Assembly (NCBI GenBank): GCA_034331105.1
Contig: JAXQGB010000015.1
Coordinates: 310,001-374,000 of the forward strand
Source of the DNA: Caenicola sp034331105
GTDB taxonomy: Bacteria > Synergistota > Synergistia > Synergistales > Synergistaceae
DNA: 64,000 nucleotides
Direction: 5' to 3'
The number at the start of each line of letters is the position of its first letter. Position 1 is the stretch's first letter. Made by a program: the position numbers and the translations under genes. This document shows positions 25,058 to 33,017 of this stretch, piece after piece. The notes beneath the pieces are model-generated. The model worked only from the letters and a program-made list of their open reading frames with translations, was not told the DNA's origin and ran no database searches.

Positions 25058-26019
25058 TAATTATTCCCCCATACCTTTTCAATAGCATCTTTCAGCCCCA
25101 TGTCAACAGTGATCTGGGGTCCCTGAGCACTGCTGTCAAGAACAAAGAACTGCGATCTTACGCCATGTTCAGTAAATGTCTTGCACATTGTCTCGGCGAC
25201 CCTTTGCGTAGGTCCGTTGACAAGAGCAATAACTGAAGGTCCTGAGCCGCTTATTGCGACACTCAGACATTCGGGCAGTTCACGTACCCTGGAAAAAATA
25301 ACTTCTCCGCCCTTAAAGAGCTTGCTTCTGTACTGCTGGTGCAGCCTGTCGTCCATACCCCATTTGAGATAGTCCCATTTGCCTGTTGCCCAGGCTGCAG
25401 TAAGCAAAGCTGCTCTTCCCAGATTGAATACTGCGTCCTCAAACGGGACCTGTTTGGGAAGGGCTTTTCTTGCATCAGACGTTTTTACTCTTTCATCCGG
25501 AACTGCAACAACGCACAGCACCTCCGCAGGAAGAGCCGGGAGGCTAACATACCTCAGGTTTTCTCCATCCCAGCAGCTGACTACCATACCTCCCAGGAAA
25601 CAGGGAGCAACGTTGTCGGGGTGACCTTCGATCTGGGTCATCAGCTGCAGCAGGTCAGCTTCTCCTGCTTCATGGCCTGTCAGGTATTTTGCTATCAGAA
25701 CACCTGCAACTACAGCTCCGGCAGAACTGCCAAGTCCCCGGCAGAGGGGGATGATATTATGGCACCAGAGTGAAAATCCCGGACCTTTGACTCCCCATCT
25801 TTCACAGGCGACTTCGTAAGCCCTGACAACAAGGTTCGCGGCCGGATCTGAAAGTTCTTTAGCTCCCTCTCCATGCGCTTCTATCTTGTATTGCTTTTCC
25901 GGCAACAGCTCAATTACCTTGAATATGTTGTAAAGGGAAACCGCCATGCCTATAGTGTCAAAACCGGATCCCAGATTGGCGCTGGTAGCCGGGACTCTCA
26001 GTGTTATCAGAGGATTCAA
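25057..26019 (-). CDS. thrB: Homoserine kinase
   Basis: A 320-residue GHMP kinase, phosphorylating homoserine. It opens with VPATSANLGSGFDTIGMA, has the ATP loop PLCRGLGSSAGAVVAG near residue 92 and the C-terminal ISGSGPSVIALV. The start is TTG 26019, overlapping the thrC stop by 4 bases (TTGA), with a GGTGATGAAAGG region upstream. It is the second gene of the T-box operon. No homoserine dehydrogenase gene is in the operon or elsewhere in the window. Confidence 0.96.
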   Translation of the reverse strand: MNPLITLRVPATSANLGSGFDTIGMAVSLYNIFKVIELLPEKQYKIEAHGEGAKELSDPAANLVVRAYEVACERWGVKGPGFSLWCHNIIPLCRGLGSSAGAVVAGVLIAKYLTGHEAGEADLLQLMTQIEGHPDNVAPCFLGGMVVSCWDGENLRYVSLPALPAEVLCVVAVPDERVKTSDARKALPKQVPFEDAVFNLGRAALLTAAWATGKWDYLKWGMDDRLHQQYRSKLFKGGEVIFSRVRELPECLSVAISGSGPSVIALVNGPTQRVAETMCKTFTEHGVRSQFFVLDSSAQGPQITVDMGLKDAIEKVWGNN

Positions 26020-27056
26020 CCTTTCATCACCTCCAGAAGTTCTGCAAGCGTGTCGCCTATCTCTATTGGCCTCCCAACCTGCGACATGGCTGTATCCGGA
26101 TCTTTGAGGCCATTGCCTGTAAGCACCATTACTACTCTGATGCCCTTTGGGAGCCGTCCGAGTTTTTTAAGTTTTACAAGTCCTGCCAGTGGGGCGCATG
26201 ATGCGGGTTCTGCAAATATCCCGCCTTTCGATGAAAGGAAATACTGGGCAGAAAGGATCTCTTCATCTGTAACAGAGTTGAATTCTCCGCTTGATTCCTT
26301 TACTGCATCTTTGGCCAGATTAGCGCTTACCGGATTTCCGATACGGATAGCGGTAGCGATCGTCTCAGGTTCAGGACACGGCTTGCCTGTTACAAGAGGT
26401 GCAGCTCCCGCTGCCTGGAAGCCCATCATTTTAGGCAGTGCCTTGATTTTTCCGATCTCCTCATACTGCCTGTAACCTGCCCAGTAAGCACTGATGTTGC
26501 CTGCATTGCCAACAGGTATGGCATGCCAGTCGGGAGCCGCTCCGAGATCCTCACAGACCTCCCAGGCGCCGCTCCTCTGACCCCACAGACGGTAGGGGTT
26601 TACCGAGTTGACTATGGCATAGCCTTTTTCTTCTGCAGCTTCCCTTGCCATTTCAAGCGCTCTGTCAAAATTCCCTTTTACTGCTATGACTTCGGCTCCA
26701 TACATCAGCGCCTGTGCAAGTTTTCCAAGGGCAACTTTGCCTGCCGGCAGGAGCACATAACAGGGTATCTGGGCTGCGGCTGCGTATGCTGCCGCAGAGG
26801 CCGAAGTATTGCCGGTAGAAGCACAGACGAGGGCTTTTGCGCCGGATTCGAGTGCCTTCGCAACCGCCATGACCATCCCTCTGTCTTTGAATGAACCTGA
26901 GGGGTTGCAGCCCTCAAGTTTTCCCCAGAGATCTATCTCCAGTTCTTTGCTTATACCCTCAAGATATACCAACGGCGTGTTCCCTTCGCCCAATGTTATT
27001 TGCGGCGTTTTGTCAGTTACGGGAAGAAGGCTTGCGTATCTTTGGATAACTCCCAT
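26016..27056 (-). CDS. thrC: Threonine synthase
   Basis: 346 residues, the short bacterial class of PLP-dependent threonine synthase that converts O-phosphohomoserine to threonine. The PLP lysine is in NPSGSFKDRGM near residue 57. CASTGNTSASAAAYAAA near residue 80 and a GNAGNISAYW phosphate loop near 185 are intact. GGAGGG stands about 7 bases before ATG 27056. It is first in the operon, directly after the T-box terminator. Confidence 0.96.
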   Translation of the reverse strand: MGVIQRYASLLPVTDKTPQITLGEGNTPLVYLEGISKELEIDLWGKLEGCNPSGSFKDRGMVMAVAKALESGAKALVCASTGNTSASAAAYAAAAQIPCYVLLPAGKVALGKLAQALMYGAEVIAVKGNFDRALEMAREAAEEKGYAIVNSVNPYRLWGQRSGAWEVCEDLGAAPDWHAIPVGNAGNISAYWAGYRQYEEIGKIKALPKMMGFQAAGAAPLVTGKPCPEPETIATAIRIGNPVSANLAKDAVKESSGEFNSVTDEEILSAQYFLSSKGGIFAEPASCAPLAGLVKLKKLGRLPKGIRVVMVLTGNGLKDPDTAMSQVGRPIEIGDTLAELLEVMKG

Positions 27057-27070
27057 CTCAGATCCCTCCT

Positions 27071-27354
27071 AAAAAAATAAATACCGCCCCTGTACTTTGA
27101 CAGGAGGCGGTATATTCCGCGGTTCCACTCCACTTCGGCCAGGCCTGTAAAAGACTTGCCCTCATTCGCGCTGTACAGGGCGCACCCTGATGCCTTATCT
27201 GTTTAAACGCCAGCTTCGGCATCAGCTCAAGGGTGGTTTTCAAAGACAAGGCAACCGAGATCTTCCAGCGCCGGCAAAGCCGGGATCCCGTCTCTGAGAT
27301 GCTTTTTTGTCCCTTACTATCCCTATCATCGCTGTTCAATAATTAAGTTGATTG
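27071..27354 (-). promoter_or_regulatory. T-box leader, threonine-specific
   Basis: The conserved T-box bases TGGAACCGCGG stand at 27127-27117. They are followed by a terminator hairpin (TACCGCC-CCTGT/ACAGG-A-GGCGGTA, 27081-27112) with a T-rich tail (27082-27071), 15 bases before thrC. Upstream lie a stem I region with AGGGATAGTA-like bases near 27318-27327 and a GC-rich distal arm. The best specifier codon is ACC (27237-27235), followed by A, in AAAACCACCC. This codon is threonine, matching the genes. When uncharged tRNA(Thr) binds, the antiterminator should form and thrC-thrB-lysC-asd be transcribed. The element is firm; the specifier is a manual call. Confidence 0.93.
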
Positions 27355-27360
27355 TGAGCG

Positions 27361-27389
27361 TTTATACATCTACTTAGAGTAATTGTCAA
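27361..27389 (-). promoter_or_regulatory. Promoter of the thr T-box operon
   Basis: On the minus strand, a perfect TTGACA (27389-27384), 17 bases, TATAAA (27366-27361). Predicted start near 27354 gives a leader of about 300 bases. The remaining 27390-27549 has no gene and should hold the rightward promoter of the radical SAM gene. Confidence 0.9.
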
Positions 27390-27549
27390 GCAGTTCTGAT
27401 AAGTGATAATGAGTAAAATTATACACCAAGTTTGACTATCGCTTCAGTAAGGAATAAAATTTACATGAATGATAGTGTCGAAGTCCTTATTCGGTTGGAG
27501 TCTGCCTTGCCTATTTACTGTCGGGTGCAGATGCAAAGGAGTGAGCGCT

Positions 27550-28914
27550 ATGACATTTAACATGAAGGAACATGTTGAAAGCCTGGAAGCCAATGTTGTA
27601 CTTTCATATCTGGAGGGGGATCCGGAAAGAAATATCCCCAAAGTTGTAAAATGGGTGAAAAAGTTTGACAGAAAAAGGATCTATTCTGCCGCATATCAGG
27701 GACTTGAAAAAATTGCCTCTGACCCGCAAAGCATATGGTTCCAATTTATCAAAAGCCTCTATTCAGACATCGACCCCGAAGTGAGAAAAAGGATCTTCAG
27801 AAATTTTTTACTGCACTCAGCTATCCTGGGATTCAGCAAACGCGCAAAAAACGAGAAAAAATATAACTGCAACGTGCCGTGGGCTATACTTGTGGATCCT
27901 ACAAGCGCGTGCAACCTGCACTGTAAAGGCTGTTGGGCTGCAGATTACGGCTGCTCAATGAACCTTGAGACCGATATACTTGACAATATCATCCGACAGG
28001 GCAAAGAACTCGGAACATACACATACCTTTTCAGCGGAGGAGAACCACTGATAAGGAAGGACGACATCATCAGCATCTGCAGAAAACATGATGACTGCCT
28101 TTTCCTCGCCTTCACAAATGCAACACTGATCGATCCTCCTTTTGCAGATAAAATGCTTGAGGTGAAAAATTTTGTTCCGGCATTGAGCATTGAGGGATTC
28201 GAAGATGAAACCGATTTCAGGAGGGGCAAGGGCACCTACCATACCGTTGTAAGTGCCATGAAGCTTCTTAAGGAGAAAAAACTTCTTTTCGGGATCTCGT
28301 GCTGCTATACAAGCAAAAACATCGGCTCAGTAGGAAACGAAGAATTTTTCGACTACATGGTCGAGATGGGGGCAAAGTTTGCCTGGTTCTTCACGTACAT
28401 CCCAATAGGAGAGAATGCATTGACCGAACTGATGGTTTCGGCAGAACAGCGAGAGTACATGTACAGGCAGATCCGAAAGTTCAGAAAGACAAAACCAATA
28501 TTCACCATGGATTTCTGGAACGACGGTGAATATGTTAAGGGCTGCATAGCAGGCGGCAGAAGATATCTGCACATAAACGCCAACGGCGACATTGAGCCCT
28601 GTGCCTTTATTCACTACGCTGACTCAAACATAAAGGATAAAAGCCTCCTGGAGGCTTACCGATCACCGCTCTTCATGCAGTACAGACAAAATCAGCCCTT
28701 TAACGAAAACCATCTGCGCCCTTGCCCTCTCCTGGACAATCCTGACTCACTGAACTCAATGGTTGAAGCAACCGGGGCTACATCAACATACATCGTTAAA
28801 CCTGAGAAGGTAAGAGAACTTACTTCAAAGTGCAGGCAGCGATCGGTCCTTTGGGCTGATACAGCTGAGAAGCTCTGGTCCGAAAAAAGTAAGCACAGTG
28901 CTCTGTCTGACTGA
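27550..28914 (+). CDS. Radical SAM protein with SPASM-like C-terminus, unknown substrate
   Basis: 454 residues. The cluster motif is Cys121-x3-Cys125-x2-Cys128 (CNLHCKGCW), preceded by VDPTSA and followed by FSGGEPLI. A C-terminal cysteine-containing region (GGRRYLHINANGDIEPCAF, later RPCPLLDNPDSL) resembles SPASM/auxiliary cluster domains. Residues 1-105 are a helical extension (LEGDPERNIPKVVKWVKKFD). Such proteins modify peptides or other substrates, but this subgroup has no assigned reaction that I know. ATG 27550 has AGGAG about 8 bases upstream; the open frame before it has no such site. It stands alone; no peptide precursor gene is visible. Confidence 0.85.
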   Translation: MTFNMKEHVESLEANVVLSYLEGDPERNIPKVVKWVKKFDRKRIYSAAYQGLEKIASDPQSIWFQFIKSLYSDIDPEVRKRIFRNFLLHSAILGFSKRAKNEKKYNCNVPWAILVDPTSACNLHCKGCWAADYGCSMNLETDILDNIIRQGKELGTYTYLFSGGEPLIRKDDIISICRKHDDCLFLAFTNATLIDPPFADKMLEVKNFVPALSIEGFEDETDFRRGKGTYHTVVSAMKLLKEKKLLFGISCCYTSKNIGSVGNEEFFDYMVEMGAKFAWFFTYIPIGENALTELMVSAEQREYMYRQIRKFRKTKPIFTMDFWNDGEYVKGCIAGGRRYLHINANGDIEPCAFIHYADSNIKDKSLLEAYRSPLFMQYRQNQPFNENHLRPCPLLDNPDSLNSMVEATGATSTYIVKPEKVRELTSKCRQRSVLWADTAEKLWSEKSKHSALSD

Positions 28915-28935
28915 ATGATGATCGTGGCAGGACCG

Positions 28936-28969
28936 GTATCGGATCACTTTTCGAGATCGATCTTTTTTC
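28936..28969 (+). terminator. Terminator of the radical SAM gene
   Basis: ATCGGATC pairs with GATCGAT with one bulge, followed by CTTTTTTCTTT. It lies about 22 bases after the stop codon. Confidence 0.65.
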
Positions 28970-29090
28970 TTTCAAAATGTGTATTTTTTAATCTGTTCAC
29001 TGCTATCAACGTTTTTTCTGACAAAAACATACTTCTTTTTTAATATTTTTATAAAAAACACTTAATAATGTTTTTTACGTACAATAATAA

Positions 29091-29119
29091 TTGATATTTA
29101 TAACTCTTTCTGCTAAAAT
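29091..29119 (+). promoter_or_regulatory. greA promoter
   Basis: TTGATA (29091-29096), 17 bases, TAAAAT (29114-29119). The predicted start is near 29126. Confidence 0.8.
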
Positions 29120-29162
29120 GCTCTGCGCACAGGAGTATTTCGACTAGGTGGTGTTTGGTCAC

Positions 29163-29657
29163 ATGGCAGCAACAAAGGCATACGATGACAAAGTTATTAT
29201 GACACGCGAAGGATACGACAAACTCAAAGCAGAGCTCATAGCACTGCGCGGAGACGGAAGAGCCGAGATAGCCGCCAAACTTGAAGAGGCCAGAGGATTC
29301 GGCGACCTCAGTGAAAACGCTGAATACCACGCAGCCAAGGAAGAACAGGAAAAACTTGAAAACAGGGTCCTCTGGCTTGACTACCAGCTGGGCAAAGCCA
29401 AGATAGTTGACGCAGAGGATGTTGACACAAGCTCAGTAAGCCTTGGGACAACAGTAACTCTTAAAGACCTGGATCTCAAAAAAACTCTTGTCTATACCCT
29501 CGTAGGAACTGAAGAAGCAGATATAAAAGAAAACAGGATCTCGGCCGCCAGTCCGGTCGGAATGGCGATAACGGGCAAAAAGATCAATGACGAAGTCATG
29601 GTCCGAACCCCACGCGGTATAAGACATATAAAAATAATGAAAATCAGGCTTAAATAA
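29163..29657 (+). CDS. greA: Transcript cleavage factor GreA
   Basis: 164 residues; rescues backtracked RNA polymerase by stimulating cleavage of the nascent 3' end. The N-terminal coiled coil has MTREGYDKLKAEL and the acidic tip region ARGFGDLSENAEYHAAKEEQ (Asp and Glu at the catalytic tip present). It is followed by the FKBP-like C-domain (SPVGMAITGKKINDEV). ATG 29163 is preferred, with AGGTGG upstream; GTG 29148 or 29151 would add a few residues and cannot be excluded. Own promoter and terminator. Confidence 0.96.
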   Translation: MAATKAYDDKVIMTREGYDKLKAELIALRGDGRAEIAAKLEEARGFGDLSENAEYHAAKEEQEKLENRVLWLDYQLGKAKIVDAEDVDTSSVSLGTTVTLKDLDLKKTLVYTLVGTEEADIKENRISAASPVGMAITGKKINDEVMVRTPRGIRHIKIMKIRLK

Positions 29658-29671
29658 AGCCTGATTTTTTT
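29641..29671 (+). terminator. greA terminator
   Basis: AATCAGGCTT pairs with AAGCCTGATT, followed by TTTTTT. The stop codon lies inside the loop. Confidence 0.9.
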
Positions 29672-29693
29672 ATGTTTATATTTAGGTCACAAG

Positions 29694-29729
29694 CATTAAA
29701 TGTTTAGTGTTCAGCTGAACATTTAATGT
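29694..29729. repeat. Nested palindrome between greA and ddl
   Basis: CATTAAATGTT and AACATTTAATG are inverted around a 14-base perfect palindrome TGTTCAGCTGAACA (29708-29721). There is no clear T-run, so it is a poor terminator for ddl. A protein binding site is possible. Confidence 0.6.
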
Positions 29730-29738
29730 ATCTTCTTC

Positions 29739-30689
29739 TTAGAACCTTCTCTCAACGCTGAAAGAAACTTTTATCACGCTTTCAAGAAAATCTCCGAACT
29801 CCAGACCATAGGCTCGTGCTGATTTTGGAACAAGGCTGGTGGCTGTCATTCCGGGAGCGGTATTGACCTCCAGCAAATATGGTTCTCCTGCGTCAGTGAC
29901 CCTGAAGTCTACCCTGCTGTAAGACCTGCACCCCAGGCTTTTATGAGCAAGGACGGCCAGATCCCCTATCTTCCGGGATGTTTCTTCTGAAAAATCCGCG
30001 GGACAAATATATTCTGTACATCCGCTTGTGTATTTATTTTTATAGTCATAAAAACCAACGTGAGGCCGGATATCTATTGCAGGAAGTGCTATGACTTCAC
30101 CACTATCCTTTTCCCATACCGGTACTGTTATCTCCCTGCCGGGTATGTATTGTTCAACAAGGGCCTTCTCTTCGTTCTTGTAAGCTTTCCAGCAGTTTTC
30201 TATGCCCGCTCTAAGTTCTTCTGCTGTTTTTGCCAGAGTGACGCCAACAGTGCTTCCTCCGCTGTTGGGCTTTACGATCAATACCCCATACCTTTCCAGC
30301 ATCTCTTCCTCACGAATGCCCGCCGCATCTCCCTTACGGATTATACTTCCTTCAGGCATCGAGAGACCCTCGATAGAGAAGAGCAGCTTTGCCACTGTCT
30401 TGTCCATTGCGAACATGCATGCCTCCGGACCTGACCCGGTGTAGGGAATGCCAAAAGCATCAAGGCATGTCTGGAAGCGTCCGTCTTCTCCCCAGTCTCC
30501 GTGAAGCGCAATAAACACACCATCTGCATTGAAAGTATGCCATTTCTCAACAAATTCCTTGGGTGAGAGAATATCTTCCAACACAACTGTGTGGCCTTTC
30601 AGTGACAGTGCCTCATAAACTGCTCTGCCTGAGTTCAGCGATACTTCACGTTCAGGGCTTGTCCCTCCGTGTGCGACAACTATCTTCAT
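29739..30689 (-). CDS. ddl: D-alanine--D-alanine ligase
   Basis: About 316 residues of an ATP-grasp ligase forming the D-Ala-D-Ala dipeptide of peptidoglycan. It has HGGTSPEREVSL near the N-terminus, ALHGDWGEDG near residue 75, a VKPNSGGSTVGVT loop near residue 140, and the C-terminal SRVDFRV...YLLEVNTAPGMT metal-binding segment. Several ATGs lie close together. 30689 gives the family N-terminus (MKIVVAHGG), with AAGGA about 10 bases upstream. It is last in the block from metK down through lptD. Confidence 0.95.
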   Translation of the reverse strand: MKIVVAHGGTSPEREVSLNSGRAVYEALSLKGHTVVLEDILSPKEFVEKWHTFNADGVFIALHGDWGEDGRFQTCLDAFGIPYTGSGPEACMFAMDKTVAKLLFSIEGLSMPEGSIIRKGDAAGIREEEMLERYGVLIVKPNSGGSTVGVTLAKTAEELRAGIENCWKAYKNEEKALVEQYIPGREITVPVWEKDSGEVIALPAIDIRPHVGFYDYKNKYTSGCTEYICPADFSEETSRKIGDLAVLAHKSLGCRSYSRVDFRVTDAGEPYLLEVNTAPGMTATSLVPKSARAYGLEFGDFLESVIKVSFSVERRF

Positions 30690-30767
30690 CTCCATCATAT
30701 CCTTCATAAAAACAACGTAATAGTCACGTAATTTATAAATAAACTTTTGACTGCCTGATCCCTTAAA

Positions 30768-32450
30768 TCAGAAGCTCTTTTTGGTAGCCTCAGAATTAGT
30801 CTCTGATTGTATGCCTATTTTTTGATCAGGATAGGCGTTTATATAGAAAAACAACCCGGCTTTTATTTCGTCACCGGCCTTGTTGTCACTTACCCACATC
30901 TGCCATGTCGTACAGTGTTTGTTGTAATTCACAGAATAACGCATTGAGGCAATTTCCTGCGAGATGTTGTCATAAGCGGCAGTAACAGAGAAAGTCCATT
31001 TTTCCCAGGAGGCCCCGAAGGGCAGCGGGAAAGATACAGTCTGGTAAAAGTTTTCGTTGTCAGCATACCTGTCCCATGCAAGTGGGGACCTTCCGTCGGC
31101 CCACCTCCTGAAATATCTAGAGCTGAAATTGAATGAACCTATACTCCATCTGACGCCTATCCATCCGTCGATAAGGTCCTGGGTCTGGTCTCCGCCTTCG
31201 TATGTGTGGTAGACATATCTTGCACCGTAGAAAGGTTTGAAGAAAAAGTCCCCGACATCAGGCGAACCTGTCATCTCAGTACCGAGGACTATCCTTTCCC
31301 TCCATGGCATGACAGTCTTAAGGTTATCCTGATAGCGTCCGTAAATACCAAAGAATCTTATCTTACCCCAGTTTGAATCTTCTCCGTACCAGGGCGAATA
31401 TATGCCAAATTCCGGGTCGGTCCAAACATTGTAGCGCTGTTCCTGTCCCGGTCTCATTTCAGTTTCTATCAATTCTCTCTGGGCCTGGTATAATATTGCC
31501 CTCCATCCATTTGGCGCATTATACTCTAGCCCCCACTTTGGGCGCCACATTATCTCATCGGAATCGGAGTCATAAAGACGGTCGGACTCAAAAAATACCG
31601 AAAGCCCCTGAAGTATTTCCCTTCTAAAACGGAGTCTTGCCTCCCACATATCGTTTGACCAGTAAATCGCGTTGACATGTAGTTCTCCGACGGTCCCCAG
31701 TTCCACGTACCCTTTTAGCCCGCCGCCCATGCCTTTGTTGGAATCATAAGAAAAGTACGGCAGAAGGCTTTGTTCTCTCGGTCCCAGTCTTGCCACGTAA
31801 TCAAAGGGGTAAGTGAATATGCACTTCTCTCCGATATAGACCCTGGGGCGTCTTATTATCATTTTTTTGTTTGGTATAATTACTACTTTTTTGGACTTAA
31901 GCCTGTAGTGGGGCTTTTCAAAATCACAGGTAGTCGTGGTCACGTCCAGCCATTCTGTTATCTGCTCATCTTCCTCGTCCGTTTTGTTCTTTTTAGGACG
32001 TGACCTGATGACACCGAACTTTACAGCGTCATCCATAGGCATTACTTTGACATTCCCGCCCTGCACGTACATCGCATCCATCTTGCCTGACGCATCAGTC
32101 AGGACGCCCCTTCTTGTTTCAAGGCTGTAAGTCAGGTGATCTCCTGTCAGTTCATCCTGTCCCGAAAAGAGTGTCACCTTTCCCCTTTGATCAGAAAAAG
32201 CCTCAAGAACCTGATTGTTGCTGTTGTATTCAACATGTGGCGCAAACATTCTCATGGTTTTATTTCGCACCTTAACGTTTCCGTCTGCTGTGGCTATCCC
32301 TGTGTTCTCCTGATAGACCACGCTGTCAGCATCAATGTGGACCTCATCAGGAGCTTCTTCGGCAGAAAGAGGTGTGAGAAGAAATGCACATGTAAATATA
32401 AGGCCAAGGACAATGACCTTTATTGGTCCGGGCAGAAATATTTTTTTCAT
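30768..32450 (-). CDS. lptD: Short LptD/OstA-like LPS-assembly protein with LptA-like N-domain
   Basis: 560 residues. It has a signal peptide (1-30) and an OstA/LptA-type beta-jellyroll (about 33-140: DADSVVYQENTGIATADGNVKVRNKTMRM). The rest is a beta-barrel-like region rich in aromatic-ended strands (FEKPHYRLKSKKVVIIPNKKMIIRRPRVYIGEKC...). It ends with a C-terminal Phe, as outer-membrane barrels often do. It is shorter than proteobacterial LptD (near 780 residues). ATG 32450 overlaps the lptC stop (ATGA). Expected to deliver lipopolysaccharide to the outer leaflet. The family is clear; the pathway role is inferred from the neighbour lptC. Confidence 0.85.
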   Translation of the reverse strand: MKKIFLPGPIKVIVLGLIFTCAFLLTPLSAEEAPDEVHIDADSVVYQENTGIATADGNVKVRNKTMRMFAPHVEYNSNNQVLEAFSDQRGKVTLFSGQDELTGDHLTYSLETRRGVLTDASGKMDAMYVQGGNVKVMPMDDAVKFGVIRSRPKKNKTDEEDEQITEWLDVTTTTCDFEKPHYRLKSKKVVIIPNKKMIIRRPRVYIGEKCIFTYPFDYVARLGPREQSLLPYFSYDSNKGMGGGLKGYVELGTVGELHVNAIYWSNDMWEARLRFRREILQGLSVFFESDRLYDSDSDEIMWRPKWGLEYNAPNGWRAILYQAQRELIETEMRPGQEQRYNVWTDPEFGIYSPWYGEDSNWGKIRFFGIYGRYQDNLKTVMPWRERIVLGTEMTGSPDVGDFFFKPFYGARYVYHTYEGGDQTQDLIDGWIGVRWSIGSFNFSSRYFRRWADGRSPLAWDRYADNENFYQTVSFPLPFGASWEKWTFSVTAAYDNISQEIASMRYSVNYNKHCTTWQMWVSDNKAGDEIKAGLFFYINAYPDQKIGIQSETNSEATKKSF

Positions 32451-32992
32451 TCTTTCCAAGTTACTACTCCCCCGCCTGTTATTACGCATTCTCCGTTTTT
32501 AGTATTGTAGGTACCCTCTTCACCCTCAACTGTGATCTTTCCGTCCGTCAGCATCACGCCTTTAAAAAAGCTCCACAGTTCTTTGGCCGCTTCAAATTCG
32601 ACGCGGCCGGCCTTAAGGTTGTAAACATTATCTTTTTCTGTCATGACAGCGTCTGCGCTTGTCATTTCAATATCGTTGTTGGCTCTAGTGAATACACCTT
32701 TATCGGCGTTGATCCTGGTGACCTTGTCACCGCTTTCAGTGATCGTTATGTCAAGCGACTCTCCGTAAAAGAGCCCATCCCTGTGCTCTACCCTCGGAGA
32801 GATCAGTTTCCACTGCGCTCCGTTGATCTCCCTGTCTATCTCGATATTTTCAACAATAATATCCGGAAGGGGAATGTCGCCTACCCTGTTGGCAAGGTTA
32901 AGGTCTCGCCATAAAAAGACCACAATCACAGCGATAAAAACCAACGCTGCGATCGTGTAAGCCTTTTTACGGGATATCTTTATTACTGACAA
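32447..32992 (-). CDS. lptC: LptC-like LPS transport protein
   Basis: 181 residues with one N-terminal membrane anchor (about 11-28) and a periplasmic OstA/LptC jellyroll (INADKGVFTRANNDIEMTSADAVMT, then a second LptA-like strand set KITVEGEEGTYNTKNGECVITGGG). LptC couples the inner-membrane ABC transporter to the periplasmic bridge. The start appears to be TTG 32992; there is no ATG in frame. It is coupled to lptD by a 4-base overlap. The LptBFG transporter genes are not in the window. Confidence 0.85.
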   Translation of the reverse strand: MSVIKISRKKAYTIAALVFIAVIVVFLWRDLNLANRVGDIPLPDIIVENIEIDREINGAQWKLISPRVEHRDGLFYGESLDITITESGDKVTRINADKGVFTRANNDIEMTSADAVMTEKDNVYNLKAGRVEFEAAKELWSFFKGVMLTDGKITVEGEEGTYNTKNGECVITGGGVVTWKE

Positions 32993-33017
32993 ATCAATGT
33001 CATTCCAATCAAAAATA

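Noticed and set aside
27058..27339. 93-codon leftward frame over the thrC leader
   Set aside because: It coincides with the T-box riboswitch and its terminator and encodes an unconvincing protein.
28915..29090. Selenocysteine read-through of the radical SAM UGA stop
   Set aside because: The sequence after the stop holds a terminator-like hairpin and T-run and does not extend a recognisable domain.
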